Source: Thermoleophilaceae bacterium (lineage in GTDB: Bacteria > Actinomycetota > Thermoleophilia > Solirubrobacterales > Thermoleophilaceae). From it: a stretch of DNA of 42,231 bases. The position numbers and the translations under genes are program-made. A model generated the notes under the pieces. The model was not told where the DNA came from. It made no database searches and saw only the letters and a list, made by a program, of their open reading frames with translations. This document shows positions 1 to 8,700 of this stretch, piece after piece. Each line of letters begins with the position of its first letter. Positions within the stretch are counted from its first letter, which is position 1. The stretch is from NCBI GenBank assembly GCA_036378175.1, contig DASUWY010000028.1, forward strand, positions 1-42,231. The letters run 5' to 3'.

Positions 1-2
1 AA

Positions 3-122
3 GAGCACGGAGCCGCTAAAGAGGGCGAGCCGATAACCGCTGAGGACTCGCGACGCGTAGTCCTCCACACCGCCCTGGCCATGTACGAACTCGACCGAGC
101 TGTGCGACAAGCTGCCACGTAG
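3..122 (+). CDS. C-terminal end of a truncated gene (window edge)
   Basis: An open frame enters from the left edge and ends at TAG 120-122, giving about 39 residues that finish in ALAMYELDRAVRQAAT. The charged, amphipathic character and the acidic EGEPITAEDS stretch before the helix look like a real protein end. It loosely resembles the C-terminal helix of Gfo/Idh/MocA-type oxidoreductases, but that is only an impression from a short stretch. The start and most of the gene lie outside the window. No other reading of these bases looks better. Confidence 0.4.
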   Translation, partial: EHGAAKEGEPITAEDSRRVVLHTALAMYELDRAVRQAAT

Positions 123-134
123 GCTTTCGCCTTC

Positions 135-149
135 CGTCCAAAGCGAAAA
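135..149 (+). repeat. Degenerate copy of the intergenic CGTCCAAAGCAGAAG repeat
   Basis: CGTCCAAAGCGAAAA matches the repeat core at its first ten bases and then diverges. It lies between the truncated gene ending at 122 and the small membrane gene at 245. The rest of this gap shows no other recognisable signal. Confidence 0.4.
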
Positions 150-244
150 TAGCCTCGCGTGGGCCGCGCCAGTAGCCCTGACATGTGCCCGGACCACCGA
201 TGGGACCGACGCTAAGCAATCCCTGATCGAGCAAGATTCCCGCT

Positions 245-457
245 ATGCGGGTCGCAACGGCGGTTGTTGCCGCACTTGTCTCGTTGGCGCTGTTCGCTTT
301 GTGGACATTGGTTGGCATCGTGCGTATCGCCAACTGCGGACCTGCCGAGGGCGGCGGAAGCTGCAGCCCCAACACCGCGACCTGGCTCCTGCTTGCCGGT
401 GCTATCGCAGCCGCCGTCTCGGCGGTGCTAACGCTCTTTCTGCGTCGCCGGCGCTAG
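245..457 (+). CDS. Small two-TM membrane protein
   Basis: A 70-residue protein with an N-terminal hydrophobic helix (about residues 4-25), a short loop with two cysteines (NCGPAEGGGSCSP) and a second hydrophobic helix (about 46-65), ending in the basic tail LRRRR. The positive tail after the second helix suggests both ends are cytoplasmic with an outside loop that could form a disulfide. The ATG at 245 has only a weak purine stretch (GAGCAAG) upstream. No named family is recognised. The hydrophobic pattern and basic stop-transfer tail argue that it is real. Confidence 0.6.
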   Translation: MRVATAVVAALVSLALFALWTLVGIVRIANCGPAEGGGSCSPNTATWLLLAGAIAAAVSAVLTLFLRRRR

Positions 458-511
458 CCACGGATCGGATCCGACCAGTCTCCGCTCCGAGCAAACGGCA
501 CTGCCGTATCT

Positions 512-526
512 CGTCCAAAGCAGAAG
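512..526 (+). repeat. Intergenic repeat CGTCCAAAGCAGAAG (exact copy 1)
   Basis: This copy is identical over 15 bases to the one at 1613. It sits in the 458-623 gap between the small membrane gene and the end of the MTHFR-like gene. Its AAAGCAG (517-523) can pair with CTGCTTT at 540-546, so a small hairpin is possible here. I see no promoter or gene in the gap. Confidence 0.6.
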
Positions 527-623
527 CGCTAGCCGGCTGCTGCTTTCACGCGACCAAGGTCCGAGAGTGCGGACAGGTCCGAACAGCGGATCCTCCGCGG
601 GTCGGTACGACCGCCGGCCGGGA

Positions 624-1574
624 TCAGGGCTTGAGTTGCGTTCGAAGCTCTTGCGCAAGTTGAACTGCGGCTTCGATTTCGACGCGCCTGATCGAGACGC
701 TCTCGACATTGATCCCGAAGGGCACACCCAGTGTGCGGCAGTAGGCCATGAGTTCGGTTGCTGTCGCGAGCGCCTGCTGATGGGAGGCTTCGAGTGGGTC
801 GGCGGCGTGCTTTAGATCATTCTCAATCCATCTCGGGACATCGACGCCGAGCCACCGGAGAAATTCGAGCGTCTTCATCGATCCGCACACCGAGAACGTG
901 AAGACGAAAGGCGCTGCTGCGATCCCTCGCGCCTCGCACTCATAGTGGTAGTCGGAGATGAGGTTCTTCGCCGCGTTGAGGTCGTAGACGACCTGAGTCA
1001 CGAAGAACCGACACCCAGCGTCCTGCTTGGCAAGGAGCCGCAAGTGCTCATCGTCACGCCGACTATGGCGCTCAGGGATCGCCACACCGCCCAGCGCCAA
1101 GCTCGGATTCACCTCACGCCGCAGCGCTTGAGCGTCCGCGAGGGAGGTCCGTGCATTTGCGGTGCGCGACGCTGCCCCGACAAGAACCGTCATCACCTTC
1201 GCCGGATCTTGCGCCGACAGCCACGAGCGCAAATCCTCCGGGGCGTACTTGCCGACGGCGCGGTACACGATGACCGGTGTTGACCATGTCCCGAGGTGAT
1301 CGGCGAGGTAATCGGCGGGGTCCAGGGTCGGCATGAACGGAAAGGGCCGTTCGGCGGCATTCCGCTCGGATTCGTCGTCAATGTCGTAAAGGATCAGGCC
1401 GTCCAGGCCCAGCGGGCGAAGCCGAGCGACTGTTGTGTCGGCGATCGCTTGGGCACGTTCGCGATCCGTCGCGAGACGCGGCGGAGTCAAGGCGAAGAGC
1501 AGAAACTCGCCCTGGCCGTCCTGAATGCGCCGGATCAGGTCCACAGGCCAGACAGTATTGAGCTGGTTGGTCAA
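624..1574 (-). CDS. Methylenetetrahydrofolate reductase-like protein
   Basis: A 316-residue protein of the MTHFR (MetF) TIM-barrel type. MetF enzymes are flavoproteins that reduce 5,10-methylene-THF to 5-methyl-THF for methionine synthesis. Family-like stretches are LFALTPPR near the N-terminus (the place of the substrate-side Glu region), GGVAIPERH in the middle and DAGCRFFVTQVVYD, which corresponds to the MetF 'DAGADFIITQ' strand. Its length is close to the usual 290-310. The N-terminal motif has Ala-Leu-Thr-Pro-Pro where MetF usually has a catalytic Glu (VELDPP or FEFFPP), so it may be a divergent paralogue with another substrate. The start is a TTG with a poor ribosome site, so the true start may be slightly downstream (GTG at 1544). 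No folate or methionine gene lies beside it. Confidence 0.75.
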   Translation of the reverse strand: MTNQLNTVWPVDLIRRIQDGQGEFLLFALTPPRLATDRERAQAIADTTVARLRPLGLDGLILYDIDDESERNAAERPFPFMPTLDPADYLADHLGTWSTPVIVYRAVGKYAPEDLRSWLSAQDPAKVMTVLVGAASRTANARTSLADAQALRREVNPSLALGGVAIPERHSRRDDEHLRLLAKQDAGCRFFVTQVVYDLNAAKNLISDYHYECEARGIAAAPFVFTFSVCGSMKTLEFLRWLGVDVPRWIENDLKHAADPLEASHQQALATATELMAYCRTLGVPFGINVESVSIRRVEIEAAVQLAQELRTQLKP

Positions 1575-1612
1575 GCCGCCGGACCGCGTCAGCTATTTGG
1601 CTGCTCGCTTTT

Positions 1613-1627
1613 CGTCCAAAGCAGAAG
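1613..1627 (+). repeat. Intergenic repeat CGTCCAAAGCAGAAG (exact copy 2)
   Basis: An exact second copy of the 15-base core, lying in the gap between the start of the MTHFR-like gene on the minus strand and the NTF2-like gene at 1665. It is in the same orientation as the copy at 512. Confidence 0.6.
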
Positions 1628-1664
1628 TGAGCCAACGGCGAGGCTCCGCGAGATACTCCATTGT

Positions 1665-2063
1665 GTGTCGCAGGAGAACATCGAGACGGTCAGGCGCGTA
1701 TACGACGCCTACGCCGCTGGAGATTTTGAGCTGGCGCTGTCGTGCTTCGACCCCGAGGTCGAGTTCTCACAGCCTGCCGACGAGCCCGGCGCGGGCACGT
1801 ACCACGGGCACGACGGCATCGTCGAGGCGATGACGAAATGGACCGGAGCCTGGTCGGACTACCGCGTCGAGGTCGACCAGTTGACCGACCTTGGGGACCA
1901 CGTTCTGGCGAACACGCGCCACTCTGGGCGCGGCAAGAGCAGCGGCGTCGAGAGCGAGCAACGGATCTTCCAGCTCTACACCCTGCGCGGTGGCAGGATC
2001 GTGCGGACACGGATGTACTACGACGAGGGCGAGGCGCTCAACGAGGCCGGATCGACCGAGTAG
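1665..2063 (+). CDS. SnoaL-like / NTF2-fold protein
   Basis: A 132-residue protein starting at GTG 1665 and reading VSQENIETVRRVYDAYAAGD, the standard opening of actinobacterial SnoaL-like small proteins ('MSQENVEIVRR'). The rest follows the NTF2-like cone fold: FDPEVEF, a GTYHGHDGIVEAM helix, VEVDQLTDLGDHVLA strands and a final GGRIVRTRMYYD strand. Such proteins are ligand-binding or isomerase-like folds of varied function, so no reaction can be assigned. The frame stays open upstream, but family similarity begins exactly at this GTG and fixes the start. It is divergent from the MTHFR-like gene across the repeat at 1613. Confidence 0.8.
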   Translation: MSQENIETVRRVYDAYAAGDFELALSCFDPEVEFSQPADEPGAGTYHGHDGIVEAMTKWTGAWSDYRVEVDQLTDLGDHVLANTRHSGRGKSSGVESEQRIFQLYTLRGGRIVRTRMYYDEGEALNEAGSTE

Positions 2064-2111
2064 CGGCAGCCCCGCTGCCCCCTCCCGAAAAGCGGCGATC
2101 GGAACGGCGCA

Positions 2112-2507
2112 TCAGTCCTCGGGCGCCCCGCTTTTCGGAGTCCTTGCTCGCGGCGCTGTTCCCCGCGAGACACGCGCGATCTTCTGGACTGGAAGCAGCC
2201 ATCGAAGTCCCCGCCGGTAGAGCCCCGGCGCTACCCGCCCGAAGTAGGTCCGCGCCGAAGAAGGAGTGGGCAGCGGCGCCGACACTGAGACCAAAAGGAC
2301 CATGTAACCATTCTCGCGACCGGGAGCCACCGTCACGGTTTCCATGTAGTCAGCGGTTTGCCCCGCCCCCTCGACTATCCGCGTTTGCGATCCACCGCCG
2401 CCCGCGGCCCTCGGGCCGAACCTTCGAAGGAGCTCCGCGGGCGGATCGCTCAGCAACTCGCGCATTCGGTCCTCCGCGATGGAACGAGCCTCACGACGTC
2501 TGAGCAT
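2112..2507 (-). CDS. Hypothetical protein, possibly decayed at its C-terminus
   Basis: A 131-residue frame from ATG 2507 (an alternative start lies at 2582). The first half looks protein-like: an acidic/basic helix REARSIAEDRMRELLSDPPAELL, then a hydrophilic linker and strands QTADYMETVTVAPG and NGYMVLLVSVSA. After that the sequence becomes Pro/Arg-rich and less convincing, so the C-terminal part may be frameshifted or eroded. The helix-DPP-strand pattern recalls an uncharacterised actinobacterial family, but I cannot name it. It is followed on the plus strand by the convergent NTF2-like gene. Confidence 0.4.
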   Translation of the reverse strand: MLRRREARSIAEDRMRELLSDPPAELLRRFGPRAAGGGGSQTRIVEGAGQTADYMETVTVAPGRENGYMVLLVSVSAPLPTPSSARTYFGRVAPGLYRRGLRWLLPVQKIARVSRGTAPRARTPKSGAPED

Positions 2508-2579
2508 CCTTTTGCGCACTGTCCGCTCCCTCGGCTGCGACCTAGCTCGCCTCCAGCCCCTCACCAGACAGGCTAATCG

Positions 2580-2623
2580 CAACCCGGCTCGGTCCTCGCT
2601 TCTGCATGAACGAGGCGGGGTTG
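2580..2623 (-). terminator. Interrupted hairpin downstream of the 2637 gene
   Basis: CAACCC (2580-2585) and CCTCG pair with CGAGG and GGGTTG (2618-2623) around a loop. The hairpin starts 13 nt past the stop of the minus-strand membrane gene. There is no strong T-tract, so it is a weak terminator candidate. Confidence 0.3.
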
Positions 2624-2636
2624 AGCTAAGCGACGG

Positions 2637-2918
2637 TTAGTGTGCTGCGATCACCAACCAGGTCGCGCCGAGGAGAGCGGCTGCGGCCGCCGGTGCCCGC
2701 ACGAACAGCGACTGACTCCGGCCCGAGAGCGTGATGAGACACGCCAGCGTAAGCGCCAAGGACCCGACGAGGCCTGTCCAGAAGATCGCCATCGCGTGAC
2801 CGTGCGACCGGGAGTAGTCGGGCCCGAACACCAGATTGCTGAACAACAACCAGAACACCGCCAGGATTAGCCCGGCTACCGCGACCAACCCCTTCAAGAC
2901 CTGCCTGATCCCGCCCAT
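2637..2918 (-). CDS. Small three-TM membrane protein
   Basis: A 93-residue protein with three hydrophobic segments at about 8-30, 42-62 and 73-92. The first, GLVAVAGLILAVFWLLFSNLVFG, is followed by a polar loop containing HGHAM. The protein ends almost directly after the third helix. It starts with ATG at 2918. No family is recognised. The regular helix-loop pattern and basic residues between helices 2 and 3 support a real inner-membrane protein. Confidence 0.55.
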   Translation of the reverse strand: MGGIRQVLKGLVAVAGLILAVFWLLFSNLVFGPDYSRSHGHAMAIFWTGLVGSLALTLACLITLSGRSQSLFVRAPAAAAALLGATWLVIAAH

Positions 2919-3024
2919 TGCTCAGTTCGTCGTCACCGCAAGCTGCGGGCTTGAGGCTCGCCTCGCGGGAACGATCCGAGCGGGAGCGTTGCGCCTGACC
3001 ACGTCAGGCTGGCACGTTGCTTCT

Positions 3025-3038
3025 CGTCCAAGCTGAAG
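3025..3038 (+). repeat. Degenerate copy of the intergenic repeat
   Basis: CGTCCAAGCTGAAG differs from CGTCCAAAGCAGAAG by a missing A and one substitution. It sits in the gap between the genes at 2918 and 3054. Confidence 0.4.
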
Positions 3039-3053
3039 CCGCATCCGGTTCGC

Positions 3054-3290
3054 CTAGTCGCGCCGTGAGTCGACCGGATCCGGGCCGGCCTCGTCTGAGA
3101 CTCCGCCTTTGCGGATAGCGCCGCGGCCGCCGCCTTCGCCGGTGATCACCTGCTCCGCCGCCTCGCCGTAGAGGTCGTAGCGCCGCTTCGGAGGCTTAGG
3201 AAGACGCGCAGACCGCACGGCATGAGCGATTTCTCTTAGGTGACCCCAGAGACTCACGTCGGGATCATCATCGCCGCTTCTCCTTCCCAC
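3054..3290 (-). CDS. Small hypothetical protein
   Basis: A 78-residue frame from GTG 3290, strongly hydrophilic. A helix (DVSLWGHLREIAHAVRSARL) is followed by a basic PKPPKRRYDLYG linker and a Gly-rich, acidic tail. An AGGAG lies just inside the 5' end, so translation might instead begin at the GTG of DVSLWG (about 3257). No domain is recognised. Composition is plausible for a small soluble protein, but coding evidence is limited. Confidence 0.35.
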   Translation of the reverse strand: MGRRSGDDDPDVSLWGHLREIAHAVRSARLPKPPKRRYDLYGEAAEQVITGEGGGRGAIRKGGVSDEAGPDPVDSRRD

Positions 3291-3291
3291 G

Positions 3292-3302
3292 CAAAGCAGA
3301 AG
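3292..3302 (+). repeat. Partial copy of the intergenic repeat
   Basis: CAAAGCAGAAG matches the 3' eleven bases of the repeat core, directly upstream of the small minus-strand gene starting at 3290. It is followed by GGCCG/CGGCC arms that could form a short hairpin. Confidence 0.4.
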
Positions 3303-3524
3303 CGGCCGGCCTCGCTCGGCCGGAACTTCCCAGCAGACAGACCGTGCAGCGTTCGCCAACGGGTGACTCTTCGTTGTCCTCCGCGCTAAGCCGATAGCTG
3401 GCCTGACGTGGATCGATAAGGAGTCCAGCCGTCCGCCTTCCACAGCAACGAAGCGAGGCCGAGACGGAACGTCGACGACGCGACATTGCCCGCTCGGATG
3501 TGCTGGCTTCGTTGAGTCCGGGGC

Positions 3525-3845
3525 TTAGTCGGTCCAGCCGACTTCGTCGTGGGTTTCCAGCTTTCGCCAGAACGTCACCTCAGGGTCCGCGGTGACGCCC
3601 GCCTCACGCATCAACGGGTCGATTTCAGACCGCATTTCTTCGAAGAAGGTGTGGAAGCTCTGTGGATCCGGCCACTCGTCGATGACCATCAGCTGCCCAT
3701 CGTCGGAGCCGTAGAAGCGGTGCGCAATCAGTCCGTGCTCCTTTGCACGGTCGGCGATTGCGCGTATCCGCTCCGGTTCCTCCGCAGCGCGCCGCTCCAA
3801 CTCCTGTGGATCACCCTTCGCTCTCAGCGTCATGATCACCGACAT
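3525..3845 (-). CDS. Dimeric ferredoxin-like protein (ABM-type)
   Basis: A 106-residue protein from ATG 3845, preceded by GAGGGG at good spacing. An upstream ATG at 3887 is less likely. It has the antibiotic-biosynthesis-monooxygenase / dimeric alpha-beta-barrel pattern: strand MSVIMTLRAKG, helix PEELERRAAEEPERIRAIADRAKE-like, strand GLIAHRFYGSDDGQLMVIDEW, helix DPQSFHTFFEEM, final strand. Small proteins of this fold act as heme, quinone or stress-related oxygenases or have no known substrate, so function stays open. It lies just beyond tRNA-Leu and its terminator, on the same strand. Confidence 0.7.
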   Translation of the reverse strand: MSVIMTLRAKGDPQELERRAAEEPERIRAIADRAKEHGLIAHRFYGSDDGQLMVIDEWPDPQSFHTFFEEMRSEIDPLMREAGVTADPEVTFWRKLETHDEVGWTD

Positions 3846-3941
3846 GCGGTCCCCCTCTGGCCGGATTTGCTGGGGGTATTCGACCACAGGCCGCGCTGCC
3901 GGTCAAAACGCGATCTGGGGTTCTGCCAGTGAAAACGAAAT

Positions 3942-3959
3942 GGCCCACTTTTGCGGGCC
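3942..3959 (-). terminator. Terminator of tRNA-Leu
   Basis: On the minus strand GGCCCGC-AAAA-GTGGGCC folds into a GC-rich hairpin followed by ATTTCGTTTTC, 11 nt past the tRNA 3' end. The plus strand also has TTTT after the stem, so it may act in both directions. Confidence 0.7.
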
Positions 3960-3969
3960 TTTTCCTGAG

Positions 3970-4053
3970 TGCGGATGAGAGGACTCGAACCTCCACGGGG
4001 TTTCCCCCACACGGACCTGAACCGTGCGCGTCTGCCAATTCCGCCACATCCGC
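3970..4053 (-). tRNA. tRNA-Leu (anticodon CAG)
   Basis: The 84-nt gene reads GCGGATG at the 5' end, pairing with CATCCGC before discriminator A. The D-arm has GGCGGAATTGGCAGACGC. The anticodon stem CACGG/CCGTG encloses loop TTCAGGT (CAG, reading CUG). A long class II variable arm (GGGGGAAACCCC) and T-arm GGAGG-TTCGAGT-CCTCT follow. The CCA end is not encoded. It separates the loose, repeat-bearing left end from denser core-like genes. The 3' half is copied at 40323. Confidence 0.95.
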
Positions 4054-4078
4054 GGGCGGTGGCGAGGATAGCCGACGG

Positions 4079-4723
4079 CTAGCGCTTCTTCGATCCGCGC
4101 TTGAGCGGCGTGCGGAACACCGTGTCCCAGTACGGCGCGCTGATCCCGAACCCGCGGGTGTCGTCCTGGAAGTGGTGGCGCATGTGGAGCTCGCGCAGCA
4201 GCTTGCCGGCGCGGGTCTTCGGCATGTGGTGGTGCAGGTGGTAGTGGATCTCGTCGTAGATCAGATAGCCAGCCCAGAAGCCGGCGCCGACGGCGTACGC
4301 GGTGGGCGTGCCGAGCACTGCCACGAACAGCAGGAAGAAGAGGGCGGACAGCGGCACGCTCACCGACGGCGGCATCACGAGCCGCATCGGATCGTTGGGG
4401 TGGTCGTGGTGCACGCCGTGGATGATCCAGTGGAGCCGCGCTCCGAAGCCCTCCTCCGGCTCGAAGTGGAACACGATCCGGTGGATCCAGTACTCGCAAA
4501 GCGTCCAGAACGCATATCCGCCCGCGATCCCGGCGATTATCTGCCACGCCTCCATGCCGTGCGTGACCGCCAGCACGAGCATAAGCGCGATCACCGGCAC
4601 GAAGATCAGGACGGGCACGACCGGATGCACACGCGAGAGCTTGTCGAGAAGATCGTTCTCGAACATGCGGGGTGAGTCGCGGAGGACATCGGTGCGGCGC
4701 ATCTGGGCGTTACTGCTCTCCAT
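4079..4723 (-). CDS. Fatty acid hydroxylase superfamily membrane protein
   Basis: A 214-residue integral membrane di-iron enzyme of the fatty acid hydroxylase / sterol desaturase superfamily, which hydroxylates or desaturates lipids. The His-box set is complete: HRIVFH near residue 81, HGVHHDHPND near 98, HYHLHHH near 160 and HMRHH near 181. These alternate with hydrophobic segments (about 35-70 and 115-155). The pattern is closest to bacterial fatty acid 2-hydroxylases. ATG 4723 has no clear ribosome site; ATG 4702 with GGAG upstream is an alternative. It diverges from the EamA gene. Confidence 0.85.
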   Translation of the reverse strand: MESSNAQMRRTDVLRDSPRMFENDLLDKLSRVHPVVPVLIFVPVIALMLVLAVTHGMEAWQIIAGIAGGYAFWTLCEYWIHRIVFHFEPEEGFGARLHWIIHGVHHDHPNDPMRLVMPPSVSVPLSALFFLLFVAVLGTPTAYAVGAGFWAGYLIYDEIHYHLHHHMPKTRAGKLLRELHMRHHFQDDTRGFGISAPYWDTVFRTPLKRGSKKR

Positions 4724-4794
4724 GTGGGGGATGGTAGCCAGGACGGTGGAAGGAGGTCAGGTTCCGCCTACCCGCTACGGGACACTCCGACACG

Positions 4795-5628
4795 ATGCCC
4801 ACCACAGCGCTTGTTCTCGCGCTCTGCGCCGCGTTCGTGCACGCCGCCTGGAACCTGCTCCTCTCGCGCGCGCGTGACACTGAGGCGGCCACGGCGGTCG
4901 CACTCGTGGCCGGGACGCTGGCCTTCGCACCCGTCGCGGCTGCCACCTGGCAGGTGGGCGCGAGGGCGCTCCCGTACGCGGCGGGATCGGCCGCCTTCGA
5001 GCTCCTCTACCTGAGCCTGCTGGCACGCGCCTATCAGGCAGGCGAGCTCAGCGTGGTCTACCCGCTCGCGCGCGGCTCATCGCCGCTGCTCGTGCTCGTG
5101 TTCAGCGTCGCGCTGCTGGGCGCATCGCTCGACACGCTGGCCACCGTCGGGGTCTGCCTCGTGGCGGGCGGCCTGCTGCTCGTGCGCGGGCAGCGTGGGA
5201 GAGCCGCCCCGCGCGACGTGCGAATGGGGCTCGCGATCGGCGTCTGCATCGCCTCCTACACGCTTCTCGACAAGCAGGGCCTGAAGCACGCGCATCCGCT
5301 GCCGTACCTCGAGCTCGTGGTGGGCATCCCCGCGCTCCTGTACCTGCCGCTTCTGACACGCAGGCGCGGGACGCGCGCGCTGGGAGCGGAGCTCCGCGCG
5401 CCTTCGATCGTCGCCGGCCTGGGCATGTTCGGCGCGTACGCGCTGGTGCTCGCGGCCATCAGGCTCGCGCCGGCGTCGTCCCTCGCGGCGGTGCAGGCCG
5501 TGCGCGAGACCAGCGTGGTGATCGCGGTGGTGCTCGCCCACGTGATTCTGGGGGAGAGGGTGACCAGGCCACGCGTGGCCGGGGCCGCGATCGTGGTGGC
5601 CGGCGTGGCTGCGATAGCCGCGGCGTGA
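4795..5628 (+). CDS. EamA-family (DMT) transporter
   Basis: A 277-residue protein with about ten hydrophobic helices arranged as two five-helix repeats, as in drug/metabolite transporters of the EamA family. Family marks include HAAWNLLLSRA in helix 1, YLSLLARAYQAGELSVVYPLARG before helix 4 and the second-half counterpart AIRLAPASSLAAVQAVRETSVVIAVVLAHVILGERV. Members export amino acids, drugs or metabolites; the substrate is unknown here. ATG 4795 opens without an obvious Shine-Dalgarno sequence. The gene is divergent from the fatty acid hydroxylase. Confidence 0.85.
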   Translation: MPTTALVLALCAAFVHAAWNLLLSRARDTEAATAVALVAGTLAFAPVAAATWQVGARALPYAAGSAAFELLYLSLLARAYQAGELSVVYPLARGSSPLLVLVFSVALLGASLDTLATVGVCLVAGGLLLVRGQRGRAAPRDVRMGLAIGVCIASYTLLDKQGLKHAHPLPYLELVVGIPALLYLPLLTRRRGTRALGAELRAPSIVAGLGMFGAYALVLAAIRLAPASSLAAVQAVRETSVVIAVVLAHVILGERVTRPRVAGAAIVVAGVAAIAAA

Positions 5629-5733
5629 CCCAACTGCGACCTTCCTGAACCGTCCCGGTTACGATCCCTTGCGCAATAGGGCGTGCGCCGGCAGGGGGCC
5701 GCGCGCAGCCCACGGAACGGGAGAACACACAGG

Positions 5734-8700
5734 ATGAGTTTCCGGCTGAGGCCCTTGCGGCTGGTGGCACTTCTCGCGCTCGTAACCGCGAGCGCCCTTG
5801 CAATCGTCTTCCTCGCGCTGTCGGGCGGCGGCTCGGCGAGGCGGGTGGGCAGGATCGTCCGCGCCTGTCCGAATGGACAAGTTCGTGAGATGGATGCCGG
5901 CGCGGCCGGGTCGGAGGTCGGAGGTCGGAGGTCGGAGGAGAGGGACCGTGGCGATGCTGATCGCCCCACAGGCCTCGCCAAGGGCTGTGAGGCTCGCTTC
6001 AAGCCGGAGTCTTTCGCTGACCTTTCGCGCGCCAACAGTGCGCGGGCCAGCCAGAACACCGATCCGTTCACGAGCGTGCGGTCCGGGGCGTATGAGAGCG
6101 CGGTGAAGCAGCGCTCTGCGCTTGCGGCCGCTGCGGCCACCGTGCCCGGCGCGGACGGGTCGTGGAGTCCTTACGGCACGGGCGCTGACACCACTGACAA
6201 CACGGAGTTCGACCAGTCGAACGGCAGCACGCAGGAGGGGCTGGGCGCCGTGTCCGGCCGCATCAGCGACTTCGCCTACGACGACTCCACCGGCACCCTC
6301 TACGCCGCGGCTTCCAACGGCGGCATCTGGAAGACCACGGACATGGGCCAGCACTGGGCCTCGATCGGCGACAACCTGCCCACGCAGGTGGTGTCCGCGG
6401 TGGCGTACTCGCCGGCTCAGGGCGGCACGCTGCTCGTGCTCACCGGCGACAACGCGTTCGGTTTCGACTCCATCGCGGGCCTCGGCGTGTACCGCTCCAC
6501 CGACGGCGGAGCCACCTGGCAGAAGGGCACCGGCGTGCCGGACGGCGCCAACGGCTTCCGCATCGCGGTGGATCCGAGCGACCCGAGCGTGGCGTACGCC
6601 GCCACTGGAGCCGGCCTCTACCGCACCACCGATGACGGCGTAACTTGGACGAACGTCAACCTGCCGACCGGCCAGGGCGTTGCGCCCGGCCAGCCCGACT
6701 GCACGGGTGACTCGAGCATCGCCAAGGGCTGCTTCCTCGCAAACCAGGTGACGGACGTGGTGGTGCAGGGCGACCCCAAGGCTGGCATCACCGGCACGCC
6801 CGGCGCCGTCGTGGCGGCGGTGGGCTGGCGCGCGGGCACGGCCAAGGACGACGACGGCACCGTCCAGTCGCCCAACAACGGCATCTACGAGTCCGACACG
6901 GGCGCTCCCGGCACGTTCACGAAGACCACACCCAACGTGGGTGGCTCGGATCACGGCTTCGTCACGCAGGCCGAGACCGGGCGCATCGCGCTCGGCATCG
7001 CGAACGGGCCGAACCAGGACCACAAGGTGATCTACGCACTGGTGGAGGACGCCGTGAAGTTCAACGGCGGGGTGACCGGCATCGACGTGGAGGGACCGAC
7101 GGGCGTGCCTTCGCCGACCGTGGTGAAGGGGGTGTACGTGTCCACCGACTTCGGCCACACCTGGAAGGAGATGGAGGACTCCGCGGAGTTCTCGAACGAC
7201 CCCACCAGCGGCTCCGCCCTCGTTGGCGGCGTGTGCGCCTCGCAGCTCTACTGCCCGGGCGTGCAGGCCTGGTACAACGAGTGGGTCAAGCCGGATCCCA
7301 CGATGCAGGACTCGAATGGGATCCCCACGCGGCTGAACTTCGGCCTCGAGGAGGTCTGGGAGGGCAGCGGCACGCCGCCGACCGTCCCGGACACGACGAA
7401 GTTCCACGTGATCGGCCGCTACTTCGGCGGCACCACGTGCGCATTCCTCAACACCGGGTTGCCGGACTGCCCGACCAACAACCCGCCGCAGGCGAGCACC
7501 ACCACGCACCCCGACCAGCACGGGTCGATCTTCATCCCGGACGGGAAGGGCGGCGTGACGCTCGTGGTGGGCAACGACGGCGGCGCCTACTCGCAGCACA
7601 TCGACGCGGGCGGCGACTTCGACAACACGCACTGGGGCCGCGGGATCAACACCGACCTGCACACGCTCCAGCCGTATGACGCGGAGATGGCAAAGGACGG
7701 CACCGTTTACGCCGGCCTCCAGGACAACGGCGAGCTGAAGATCCAGCCCGACCAGCAGCAGTTCGCGATCTACGGGGGCGACGGGTTCTTCACGGCCGTG
7801 GACCCGGACAACTCGAACATCGCGTACGAGGAGTACACGGGCGGCGCGATCAGCGTGACGAAGGACGGCGGCAAGAACTGGATGAGCATGGATCCGCAGC
7901 TCACCTCGCCGCAGTTCTCGAACCCGTTCATCATGGACCCGACCGATGCGAACCACCTGATCACGGCCGGTCGCGACGTGGAGGAGACCACGGCGGGACC
8001 GGACACCGTGTCGTGTGTCGATCCGACCTGCTCGCTGATCAACACGCAGTGGACCAAGGTCTATGACCTCGGCACGCAGAAGCACCCGGGCGACGCGAGC
8101 GCGAGCTCCGCGAGCGACGACCCGGACAACCAGATGTCGGCGATCGACCTCAACGGCGACAACGCCTACATCGGCTACTGCGGGTTCTGCGACGTGATCA
8201 CGCAGGGTCGGCCGTTCGCGAACGGCATCGCCACGAACGTGGGCGGCTCGCAAGCGCCCAAGCGGCTCACCGGGCAGGGCTGGCACATCGCCGCCGCGCA
8301 CGGGCTGCCGTCGCGCTACATCAGCTCGATACGCATGGACCCGGCCAACCCGCGCACCGTCTACGTGACCGTGGGCGGCTACGGCCGCAAGTGGGCGCCG
8401 CCCGGTGCGGTGAAGGACGACACCAGCAAGGTGGGTACGGGCCACGTGTTCAAGTCCACCGACGCCGGTGAGAACTTCACCGACATCACCGGCAACCTGC
8501 CGGACACTCCAGCCAACTGGGTGATCCTCCGCGGCGGGCAGCTCGTGGTGGGCACCGACATCGGCGCGTTCATCTCGAGCGACACCAGCGGTTCGAGCTG
8601 GGCCGTGCTCGGCAAGGGCCTGCCCAACGTGCCGATCACGCATCTCGAGCTCAACCCCGGGGACCCGAACACGCTGGTGGCCGCCACCTACGGCCGCGGC

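Noticed and set aside
135-3302. Integron attC-like cassette array
   Set aside because: The repeats are short and lack paired GTTRRRY/RYYYAAC arms, and genes lie in both orientations. No integron integrase is present.
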